Shown in pieces: positions 52,192 to 59,582 of a DNA stretch of 64,000 bases. Position 1 is the first letter of the stretch. Each line of letters starts with the position of its first letter. The stretch is from NCEH01 sp002257205 (lineage in GTDB: Bacteria; Pseudomonadota; Alphaproteobacteria; Rhizobiales; Xanthobacteraceae): the NCBI RefSeq assembly GCF_043195105.1, contig NZ_JBAFWO010000001.1, one strand, 5' to 3'. The position numbers were made by a program, and so were the translations under genes. A model generated the notes under the pieces. That model was not told the DNA's origin. It made no database searches and was given only the letters and a program-made list of their open reading frames with translations.

Positions 52192-53421
52192 ATGAGCAAG
52201 GCACTTGAAGGTGTGCGCGTGCTCGACATGACGCACGTGCAGTCCGGTCCGTCGGCAACCCAGTTGCTGGCTTGGCTGGGCGCCGATGTGATCAAGGTCG
52301 AGATGCCGCGCCGTGGCGACATCACGCGCACCCAGTTGCGCGACAAATCCAATGTCGACAGCCTCTATTTCACGATGCTCAACGCCAACAAGCGCAGCGT
52401 CACCCTCAATATCAAGTCGCAGCAGGGGCAGGATGCCCTGGTCCGCCTGATCGAGCGGTGCGACGTGATGGTGGAGAATTTCGGCGCCGGCGTGCTGGAG
52501 CGCCAGGGCTTCTCCTGGGCGCGCATCGAGGCCATCAATCCCCGCATCATCTACGCCTCCATCAAGGGCTTCGCGGAAGAAAGCGGGCTGGAGGCGAAGG
52601 CCTATGAGACCATCGCCCAGGCCATGGGCGGCGCCATGAGCACCACCGGCTGGCGCTCCGGCCCGCCGACCGCCGCCAGCGTCCAGGTGGGCGACACCGG
52701 CACCGGCATCCATTGCGTCGCCGGCATCCTCGCCGCTTTGTTCCAGCGCACCGTCACCGGGCGCGGCCAGCGGGTGGACGTCGCCATGCAGGATTGCGTG
52801 ATGAACCTGCTGCGGGTGAAGCTGCGCGATCAGCAGCGCCTCGCCAGCGGCCCCTTGAGCGAATATCCCGGCGCGCCGGCGACCGAGAGCGTGCCGCGCG
52901 CCGGCAATGCCTCGGGCGGCGGCCAGCCCGGGGCGGCGCTGCGCTGCGCGCCCGGCGGCGAGAATGATTATTGCTACGTCATCATCCAGCCCCAGGGCTG
53001 GGCGCCGCTGATGCGGCTGATCGGCCGCAAGGATCTGATCGACGACCAGCGCTTCGCCAGCCATGAGGCGCGGGCGCAGCGCATCGACGCGTGCTTCGAG
53101 CTGATCGAGGCGTGGACGCGCCAGCGCACGAAATTCGAGGTGATGAAGGCCTTGCAGGCGATCGACGTGCCCTGCGGCCCCATCCTCTCCACCAAGGACA
53201 TCATGGAAGACCGCGCGCTCTACGACCGCGGCTTTCTCGTGGAGGTCCCCCATCCCGAGCGTGGGACCTATGTGACCGTCGCCTCCCCCATCCGCCTGTC
53301 GGAAAACGACGTGCCGGTGGAGCGGGCGCCTCTGCTTGGAGAGCACACAGAAGAGGTGCTCTCCTGGGTCGGCTTCAGTGCCGAAGATATCGCGACTATG
53401 CGCGCCACCGGCGTCGTGTAA
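52192..53421 (+). CDS. frc: Formyl-CoA:oxalate CoA-transferase
   Basis: This 409-residue class III CoA-transferase moves CoA from formyl-CoA to oxalate, the activation step of oxalate breakdown. It starts MSKALEGVRVLDMTHVQSGP behind AGGGG. The catalytic aspartate is Asp168 in VGDTGTGIH, matching Asp169 of the Oxalobacter enzyme. The flexible glycine loop GGGQ lies at residues 242-245, another mark that separates Frc from other CaiB/BaiF proteins. It is somewhat shorter than the usual 425-430 residues. The neighbouring antiporter genes support the assignment. Oxalyl-CoA decarboxylase (oxc), its usual partner, is not in the window. Confidence 0.92.
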   Translation: MSKALEGVRVLDMTHVQSGPSATQLLAWLGADVIKVEMPRRGDITRTQLRDKSNVDSLYFTMLNANKRSVTLNIKSQQGQDALVRLIERCDVMVENFGAGVLERQGFSWARIEAINPRIIYASIKGFAEESGLEAKAYETIAQAMGGAMSTTGWRSGPPTAASVQVGDTGTGIHCVAGILAALFQRTVTGRGQRVDVAMQDCVMNLLRVKLRDQQRLASGPLSEYPGAPATESVPRAGNASGGGQPGAALRCAPGGENDYCYVIIQPQGWAPLMRLIGRKDLIDDQRFASHEARAQRIDACFELIEAWTRQRTKFEVMKALQAIDVPCGPILSTKDIMEDRALYDRGFLVEVPHPERGTYVTVASPIRLSENDVPVERAPLLGEHTEEVLSWVGFSAEDIATMRATGVV

Positions 53422-53431
53422 TCCATCAGCA

Positions 53432-53462
53432 TGCCGCCCCAAGAGGGACCCAAGGGTGGGGC
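53432..53462 (+). terminator. Hairpin between frc and the first antiporter gene
   Basis: CCGCCCCA and TGGGGCGG pair around a 15-base loop, followed by an AT-rich stretch but no long T-run. Partial termination would let the two genes be expressed at different levels. Confidence 0.45.
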
Positions 53463-53510
53463 GGTTCATCTTATAAAATAAGAAGAGAATGACTTGCAAA
53501 GGGTAGGAAA

Positions 53511-54815
53511 ATGGGATCGTCGGAGTCAGGTGGCACCGCCATTGTGACGACAAACCGCTGGCTGCAATTGATTGCCGGCGTCGTCTGCATGGTCGCTGCG
53601 GCTAATATTCAGTATTCTTGGACCTTGTTCGTCCCGGAAATTCAAAATGCGCACGGCTGGAGCCGGGCGTCGATTCAGATTGCCTTCACCGTGTTCGTGG
53701 TCGTCCAGACTTGGCTGACGCCGATCGAAGGCTATTTCATCGACAAGTACGGCCCGCGGAACGTCGTGTTCGTCGGCGGCTTGTTCACGGGCTTGTCCTG
53801 GGTCGTGAATTCCTATGCCACCTCACTCGCCGGCTTTTATCTTGGCGCGGCAATCGGTGGTATCGGCGTCGGCTGCGTGTATGCCACCTGCATCAACAGC
53901 GCGCTGAAATGGTTCCCGGACAAGCGCGGCCTCGCGGTCGGCCTGACGGCGGCGGGTTATGGCTCGGGCACGGTGCTCACCATCATCCCGATCGCCAACA
54001 TGCTGAAGAGTTCCGGCTATTCGGAGACCTTCTTCCTGTTCGGCCTGATCCAGGGCGCGGTCATTCTTCTCGCCGCCGGCTTCCTGCGGGCGCCCAAGAA
54101 GGGTGAAGTGACGTTCTCGTCCAGCGTGGCGCAGAGCCGTCGAGATTACACGCTTGGCGAAGCCCTGCGGACTCCTGTGTTCTACGTCATGATGACCATG
54201 TTCATCTTGACCGTTACGGGCGGTCTGATGGCTGTGGCCCAGCTCGGCGTGATCGCGGAAGATCTCGGCGTGAAGAAGGTCGAGGTCAATCTCTACTTCT
54301 TCGCCATGGCGGCGCTGCCGTTCGCCCTGATGCTTGACCGTATCCTGAACGGCGTTTCCAGGCCGCTCTTCGGCTGGGTTTCCGACCATATCGGCCGCGA
54401 AAAGACGATGTTCTTCGCTTTTGCGATGGAAGGCATCGGAATCGTCGCACTCGGCGCATTCGGCCACAATCCGTGGGCGTTCATTATCCTTTCGGGCGTG
54501 GTGTTCCTGGCCTGGGGCGAAGTTTATTCGCTATTCTCGGCCACCACTGCTGATACATTCGGCAGCGCACATGTCGGCAAAATCTATGGCGTTCTTTACT
54601 GCGCCAAGGGTGTGGCCGCACTTCTCGTGCCGTTTGCAAATATTTTGATGGAAGCGACTGGAAGCTGGTCCACGGTTCTCTATACCGTCGCGATCATGGA
54701 TCTGACCGCTGCTTTCATGGCCCTCTTCGTTCTGCGGCCGATGCTGAGGAAGCATCACCAGATGAACGCCGATGCGGCCGCCCGCGCGACGCTTCAGGCT
54801 CCGGTCGGCGCCTGA
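53511..54815 (+). CDS. Oxalate/formate antiporter (MFS, OxlT family), first copy
   Basis: This 434-residue inner-membrane carrier has twelve hydrophobic segments and probably exchanges external oxalate for internal formate. It contains the two charged residues needed for oxalate binding in OxlT at matching places: Arg277 (DRILNGVSRP) and Lys366 (CAKGVAALL). Other family blocks are NIQYSWTLFVPEI, LTPIEGYFIDKYGPR and GWVSDHIGREKTM. The ATG follows AAAGGGTAGGAAA. Its GC content is lower than that of the second copy (a 60-base line at 54541 has 30 G or C). A strong terminator closes the unit. Confidence 0.9.
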   Translation: MGSSESGGTAIVTTNRWLQLIAGVVCMVAAANIQYSWTLFVPEIQNAHGWSRASIQIAFTVFVVVQTWLTPIEGYFIDKYGPRNVVFVGGLFTGLSWVVNSYATSLAGFYLGAAIGGIGVGCVYATCINSALKWFPDKRGLAVGLTAAGYGSGTVLTIIPIANMLKSSGYSETFFLFGLIQGAVILLAAGFLRAPKKGEVTFSSSVAQSRRDYTLGEALRTPVFYVMMTMFILTVTGGLMAVAQLGVIAEDLGVKKVEVNLYFFAMAALPFALMLDRILNGVSRPLFGWVSDHIGREKTMFFAFAMEGIGIVALGAFGHNPWAFIILSGVVFLAWGEVYSLFSATTADTFGSAHVGKIYGVLYCAKGVAALLVPFANILMEATGSWSTVLYTVAIMDLTAAFMALFVLRPMLRKHHQMNADAAARATLQAPVGA

Positions 54816-54851
54816 TCCAACAGCCCTCTGCCGCCTTCGGGCGGCCCCTTG

Positions 54852-54881
54852 AGGCCCTGGCTCTGCCAGGGCCTTTTTTTT
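54852..54881 (+). terminator. Intrinsic terminator after the first antiporter gene
   Basis: AGGCCCTGGC and GCCAGGGCCT pair around TCT, followed by eight Ts. A smaller hairpin with a TTCG loop (GCCGCC-TTCG-GGCGGC, about 54829-54844) precedes it. Confidence 0.95.
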
Positions 54882-55282
54882 GGCCCGCAGTCCGCGATCC
54901 GGCCCATGGCCGCCGAAGCGGATTTTAATTGTATCTGTATCGCTCCTGCGCATACTGGTATTGGTAGGATGAAATTCGCACGGTACGCCGTAAAAAATAC
55001 ATTGAATATTGTATTTAGATTAATTTCACTTCGTCATTTGTCGAAATCATTTGAAGATTTCGCCCCATCTTCTCCGTCAGCTGCCGAAAAACCTGCAATT
55101 GCGCGGGTCCAGTAGCTGTTACATTACCGCAAATTGCATGTTGCATACGGTATTTTGCATCGAACATCCAAGTCTGGTTCGCAGCGGGCCGCTCAAAACG
55201 AGCCCGCCACCAACAAGAATGGCGACCGTCACGGGCCGTTCATCGACTTGAATTCGATGACCCCAATAGGGAAGGGTAGGAA
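54882..55282 (+). promoter_or_regulatory. AT-rich control region of the second antiporter gene
   Basis: This 401-base stretch without a gene holds CATAC-TG-GTAT (around 54950-54963), a perfect 7-base inverted repeat AAATACA / TGTATTT (54995-55016), and a weaker copy of the GntR site. It probably contains the promoter of the second antiporter gene together with several protein-binding sites. Confidence 0.55.
55149..55163. promoter_or_regulatory. Candidate GntR operator C (imperfect)
   Basis: GGTAT-TTTGC-ATCGA shares twelve leading bases with operator A (GGTATTTTGCAT), but the right arm ends in TCGA instead of TACC. It is preceded directly by GCATAC. Confidence 0.45.
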
Positions 55283-56590
55283 ATGCCGTCTGTTGAGTCT
55301 GTGCAGAAGGGGCCCATTGGCGGGCGCTGGATGCAGCTGGTGATCGGCGTGATCTGCATGTCGATGATCGCCAACCTGCAATATGGCTGGACGCTGTTCG
55401 TCGAGCCCATCAATGACAAGCACCAATGGGGCCGCGCGGCCATCCAGGTCGCCTTCACCATCTTCGTTCTCACCGAGACCTGGCTGGTCCCGATCGAGGG
55501 CTGGTTCGTGGACAAGTACGGCCCGCGCATCGTCGTGCTCATCGGCGGCTTCCTGTGCGGCCTCGGCTGGGTCCTGAACTCCATGGCCGACACGCTGGTC
55601 CTGCTTTACGTGGCTGCGGCCATTGGCGGCGTCGGCGCGGGCGCGGTCTATGGCACCTGCGTCGGTTCGGCACTGAAATGGTTCCCGGATCGCCGTGGCC
55701 TTGCCGCCGGCATCACCGCCGCCGGCTTCGGCGCGGGTTCGGCCATCACCATCATTCCGATCGCGGCGATGATCGCCTCGCAGGGCTATCAGCAGACCTT
55801 CCTGGTGTTCGGCCTGTTCCAGGGCGTGGTCGTGATGGCGCTGTCGATCTTCCTCCAGGCGCCCAAGCCCGGCCAGCTTCCGCCGGTGACCAACAAGGCC
55901 GCCACGCAGAGCCGCCGTGATTACGGCCCGGGCCAGATGCTCAAGGCCCCGGTGTTCTGGGTCATGTATGCGATGTTCGTGCTGGTTGCCGCTGGCGGCC
56001 TGATGGCGACGGCGCAGCTCGGCTCCATCGCCAAGGATTTCAACATTGCCGGCGTGCCGGTGAGCCTGATGGGCATCACCCTGCCGGCGCTGACCTTCGC
56101 GCTTTCCATCGACCGCGTGCTGAACGGCCTCACCCGTCCGTTCTTCGGCTGGGTGTCGGACAATATCGGCCGCGAGAACACCATGTTCATCGCGTTCTCG
56201 CTTGAAGCGGTGGGCGTGCTCGCGCTCGGCCATTTCGGCTCGAACCCGCTCGCCTTCGTGCTGCTGACCGGTCTCGTCTTCTTCGCCTGGGGCGAGATCT
56301 ACTCGCTGTTCCCGGCGACCTGCGGCGATACGTTCGGCTCCAAGTTCGCCACCACCAATGCGGGCTTCCTCTATACCGCCAAGGGCACCGCCTCGCTGGT
56401 GGTCCCGATTGCGAGCGTCGCCGTGGCGCAGCTCGGCAATTGGGACCTGGTGTTCCTCATCACCGCCGGCGTGAATGCCCTGGCGGCGCTGATGGCCCTG
56501 TTCGTGCTCAAGCCCATGCGCGCCCGCTTCGTCGCGGATGCCAAGCTGGTGACGGCGGCGGAAACCAAGGCCGCCCAAGCCGCCCACTGA
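55283..56590 (+). CDS. Oxalate/formate antiporter (MFS, OxlT family), second copy
   Basis: This 435-residue carrier is clearly paralogous to the first copy (NLQYGWTLFVEPI, LVPIEGWFVDKYGPR and GWVSDNIGRENTM). Arg278 (DRVLNGLTRP) and Lys367 (TAKGTASLV) are the substrate-binding charges. The leader GGGAAGGGTAGGAA before the ATG resembles that of the first copy. Codon use is richer in GC, as in strongly expressed host genes. Two carriers may differ in affinity or direction; sequence alone cannot tell. It has its own control region and terminator, so it is regulated apart from frc and the first copy. Confidence 0.9.
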   Translation: MPSVESVQKGPIGGRWMQLVIGVICMSMIANLQYGWTLFVEPINDKHQWGRAAIQVAFTIFVLTETWLVPIEGWFVDKYGPRIVVLIGGFLCGLGWVLNSMADTLVLLYVAAAIGGVGAGAVYGTCVGSALKWFPDRRGLAAGITAAGFGAGSAITIIPIAAMIASQGYQQTFLVFGLFQGVVVMALSIFLQAPKPGQLPPVTNKAATQSRRDYGPGQMLKAPVFWVMYAMFVLVAAGGLMATAQLGSIAKDFNIAGVPVSLMGITLPALTFALSIDRVLNGLTRPFFGWVSDNIGRENTMFIAFSLEAVGVLALGHFGSNPLAFVLLTGLVFFAWGEIYSLFPATCGDTFGSKFATTNAGFLYTAKGTASLVVPIASVAVAQLGNWDLVFLITAGVNALAALMALFVLKPMRARFVADAKLVTAAETKAAQAAH

Positions 56591-56669
56591 GCCTTGCTCG
56601 CCCACTGAGTCTCCTCATGTCCGGCGTCCCAGACGGGGCGTCGGGCGGGAGATGAGGGCTAAGGTTCCG

Positions 56670-56696
56670 AAGGCAGGCGTTCGCGCCTGCCTTTTT
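56670..56696. terminator. Intrinsic terminator after the second antiporter gene
   Basis: AAGGCAGGCG and CGCCTGCCTT pair around a TTCG tetraloop and are followed by a T-run. It stands between two convergent genes. Confidence 0.92.
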
Positions 56697-56731
56697 CGTT
56701 GAACAGGTTTCGTCGAACAGGACGCGGGCGA

Positions 56732-56965
56732 TCAGAAGCCGCGCGGAAAGGACGCAACCGCAGGCTCGCGGCTCTGATTGTCCTTGTCCCCGCCAAACAG
56801 CGTGCCGGCGGTGCGGGTCTGCTCCTGGCCCATCAGCGCCATCTCGGCGGGGATGCCGGGGCCGCCGGCGGCAGCCATGAAGCTCTTGGGGTTGCTGAAG
56901 CCGATCACGGCGCCGGTGACGGCAATTCCGAGGATGGCGAGAGCGACGAAATCGAATGCGGTCAT
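56732..56965 (-). CDS. Small membrane protein of unknown function beside the oxalate genes
   Basis: I do not recognise this 77-residue protein. It begins MTAFDFVALAILGIAVTGAV with one membrane helix (about residues 5-24), then a soluble tail with SNPKSFMAAAGGPGIPAEM and DKDNQSREPAV, without cysteines or charged clusters. The ATG has TGGAGG six bases upstream, which makes it a credible gene. It is convergent with the second antiporter. A GTAT-N5-ATAC palindrome lies 115 bases upstream, which suggests that it belongs to the same regulon. It could be an accessory of the carrier or of a membrane enzyme; this is speculation. Confidence 0.75.
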   Translation of the reverse strand: MTAFDFVALAILGIAVTGAVIGFSNPKSFMAAAGGPGIPAEMALMGQEQTRTAGTLFGGDKDNQSREPAVASFPRGF

Positions 56966-57079
56966 TTTAGCCTCCAGGCGTGCCCTTGCACGCCGCCCGT
57001 TGCGAGCACTCGGGTCATCGCGCTGACGACCCCTGTCCTCATTTCCGAGTGCCATACTGACCGAATTCGCCCTCCTTGT

Positions 57080-57094
57080 GGTATACATAATACG
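57080..57094. promoter_or_regulatory. Candidate GntR operator D
   Basis: GGTAT-ACATA-ATACG has the same GTAT-N5-ATAC arms as operators A and B. It lies between pgi and the small membrane gene, on the promoter side of the latter. Confidence 0.55.
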
Positions 57095-57147
57095 CAGAGG
57101 CTCCCCCTCATTGCTGCATAGCAGCAATAAAGGCGTCTTCGCGGGCC

Positions 57148-58809
57148 TTAACTGGCTGAAAGATTTCGCAAGTGCGAGATCAGCCCCGCGGTGGAGCCCG
57201 AGGTTTCCACCGGTGCCGCGCCGCCCTTTACCGCCGGCAGCAAAGCCGTGGCCATTTCCTTCCCGAGCTCCACGCCCCATTGATCGAAGGCGTTTATTCC
57301 CCAGATCGCGGCTTCCGTGAACACGCGATGCTCATAGAGCGCGATCAGCCGGCCGAGCGTGAACGGGTCGAGCAGCGTATAGGCCAAGGTCACCGAGGGC
57401 CGGTTGCCGGGGAACACCTTGTGCGGCGCGAGTTCGGCGATCCGCGCCTCGCTCATGCCCCCGGCGCGCAATTGCGCCTCCACCTGCGCCAGCGAGCGCC
57501 CGCGCAGCAGCGCTTCCGACTGGGCGAGGCAATTGGCGATCAGCAGGTCGTGGTGGGCGGCGAGGGCGGGTTCGTGCCCCTGGGCGGCGATCAGAAATTC
57601 CACCGGCACCACATCCGTGCCCTGGTGAAGAAGCTGGAAGAAGGCGTGCTGGCCGTTGGTGCCGGGCTCGCCCCACACGATCGGGCCCGTCGGCCGCGCG
57701 ACCGGGGTGCCGTCGCGCGTCACGCTCTTGCCGTTGCTCTCCATGTCCAATTGCTGGAGATAGGCCGGAAACCGCGCGAGGCGCTGGTCGTAGGGAATGA
57801 TGGCGCGGCTCGCATAGCCGCAGACATCGCGATGCCATACGCCCACCAGCGCGAGCAACACCGGCAGGTTCTGTTCCAGCGGCGCATGGCGGAAATGATC
57901 GTCCATGGCGGCGCCGCCGGCGAGGAAATCGCCGAACGCGGCCGAGCCGATGGCGATCATCACCGGCAGGCCAATGGCCGACCACAGGGAATAGCGTCCG
58001 CCCACCCAGTCCCAGAAGCCGAACGTGCGTTCCGCCGCGATGCCGAACGCGCCCACCTTGTCGAGCGCCGTGGAGACGGCGGCGAAATGGTGCCGCACCG
58101 CCTCCTCGCCCAAGGCCGCCGCGATCCAGGCGCGGGCGGAGGCGGCATTGGTCATGGTCTCGATGGTGGTGAAGGTCTTCGAGGCGATGATGAACAAGGT
58201 CGTGGCGGGCGTGAGCGGCTTCAGCACGTCGCTCAGATGCGCGCTGTCCACATTGGAAACGAAATGCAGGCGCGGCCCGTCGTGATAGGGCGCGAGCGCG
58301 AGCGTCGCCATCACCGGCCCAAGGTCCGAGCCGCCGATGCCGATGTTCACCACATCGGTGAAGGTCTGCCCGCGATGGCCGGCGATGGTGCCGGCGCGCA
58401 CCGCGTCCGCAAAGGCGAACAGCCGGCCGAGGGTCTCGCGCACCTGCGCCTTCACGTCCGTGCCGTCGATTTCGAGCGGGTCGGCGCCGCCGTCGCGCAG
58501 CGCCACGTGGAGCACGGAGCGCTGCTCGGTGGAATTGATGCGCGCGCCGGCGAACATAGCCGCGCGCCGCTCTTCGACGCCGGTGGCGCGGGCCAGCTGG
58601 AGCAGCAGGCCGAGGGTCTCGTCCGTCAGCGCGGTCTTGGAGATGTCCAGCAGCAGGTCCCCGGCGCTGGCGGAAAAGCGGGCGAAGCGATCCGGGTCCG
58701 CGAACAGTTCCACCAGAGGCGTGCCGGCGGCGCGGGCCTCGGCGGCGCCCAGCGCCTGCCAGAGGGCTTCGGCTTCGGTCCCGGACGCGGAAGCAGGGGC
58801 ATCGGTCAT
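57148..58809 (-). CDS. pgi: Glucose-6-phosphate isomerase
   Basis: This 553-residue cytoplasmic enzyme interconverts glucose 6-phosphate and fructose 6-phosphate. It has the PGI signature region GGRYSLWSAIGLPVMIA, the sugar-phosphate loop IASKTFTTIETMTNA, and GIGGSDLGPVMATLAL near residue 150. The C-terminal block QWGVELGKEMATALLP also fits. The ATG gives MTDAPASASGTEAEALWQAL with GGAGAT upstream. It follows zwf and pgl on the same strand, only 13 bases from pgl, so one transcript probably carries all three and lets fructose-derived carbon re-enter the Entner-Doudoroff route. Confidence 0.95.
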   Translation of the reverse strand: MTDAPASASGTEAEALWQALGAAEARAAGTPLVELFADPDRFARFSASAGDLLLDISKTALTDETLGLLLQLARATGVEERRAAMFAGARINSTEQRSVLHVALRDGGADPLEIDGTDVKAQVRETLGRLFAFADAVRAGTIAGHRGQTFTDVVNIGIGGSDLGPVMATLALAPYHDGPRLHFVSNVDSAHLSDVLKPLTPATTLFIIASKTFTTIETMTNAASARAWIAAALGEEAVRHHFAAVSTALDKVGAFGIAAERTFGFWDWVGGRYSLWSAIGLPVMIAIGSAAFGDFLAGGAAMDDHFRHAPLEQNLPVLLALVGVWHRDVCGYASRAIIPYDQRLARFPAYLQQLDMESNGKSVTRDGTPVARPTGPIVWGEPGTNGQHAFFQLLHQGTDVVPVEFLIAAQGHEPALAAHHDLLIANCLAQSEALLRGRSLAQVEAQLRAGGMSEARIAELAPHKVFPGNRPSVTLAYTLLDPFTLGRLIALYEHRVFTEAAIWGINAFDQWGVELGKEMATALLPAVKGGAAPVETSGSTAGLISHLRNLSAS

Positions 58810-58822
58810 GGTCGGATCTCCG

Positions 58823-59533
58823 TCAGGGGCACCACAGCACGTCAAGCGGGGCGCGGGCGCGCAGCACGGCGCGGATGGGCAGGGCCTCGGCCGGGCCCTC
58901 CGCGCGTGCCGCCTCCAGCACCGCGCGTTTGCCGGCGCCCTCGATGTGCAGCAGCAAGGTCTGTGCCGCCAGCAGCGGCGGCAAGGTGAAGGTGATGCGC
59001 GGCTCGCCCGCCGCCTCTGCGCGGATCGCGATCAGGGGGGCGGTGCCTTGGGGGTCGAGCGCGGCCGGCAAGGCTGCGGCGCCGGGAAAGAAAGAGGCGG
59101 TATGGCCGTCGTCGCCCATGCCGAGCACCACCGCCGCGAAGGGCAGGGGCAGGCCGGCAAGGCTTGCCTGCGCCGCCGCGAGACCTTCCTCGGGCGTCGC
59201 CGCGCCGGTGTAGAGCGGCAGGAAACGCGCCTGGGCGGCGGGTCCCCGCAACAGGTGCGCGCGCACCAAAGCGGCGTTGGAGCGCGGCGAGGCCTCGTCC
59301 ACCCAGCGCTCGTCCACCAGCGTCACGTGTACGCGGTTCCAGTCGAGCGGCGCCCCGGCGAGCGTTTCGAAGAAGCGCGTGGGGGTGCGCCCGCCGGAGA
59401 CCGCGAGGCTCGCGGCGCCTGTTGCGGCGATGCGCGCGCGCAGGGCTTCCGCCACATGGGCCGCGAGCGCGCGCGCCAGCGCATCCGGCCCGTCATAGGC
59501 GGCGAAGGCGACCGGGGTGAGGGTGGCATTCAT
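58823..59533 (-). CDS. pgl: 6-phosphogluconolactonase
   Basis: This 236-residue DevB-type enzyme hydrolyses 6-phosphogluconolactone to 6-phosphogluconate, the second step after Zwf. Family blocks are LAVSGGRTPTRFFETL near residue 45, VTLVDERWVDEASPRSNAAL, and LGMGDDGHTASFFPG. The length is usual. It lies 49 bases after zwf and just before pgi, so all three share a transcript. Nothing is unusual apart from its very high GC content. Confidence 0.94.
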   Translation of the reverse strand: MNATLTPVAFAAYDGPDALARALAAHVAEALRARIAATGAASLAVSGGRTPTRFFETLAGAPLDWNRVHVTLVDERWVDEASPRSNAALVRAHLLRGPAAQARFLPLYTGAATPEEGLAAAQASLAGLPLPFAAVVLGMGDDGHTASFFPGAAALPAALDPQGTAPLIAIRAEAAGEPRITFTLPPLLAAQTLLLHIEGAGKRAVLEAARAEGPAEALPIRAVLRARAPLDVLWCP

Positions 59534-59582
59534 GGGCGGCTTTCGGGCGGAAGAGGCAGATCAGCAGGAAGGCGATGGGGCC

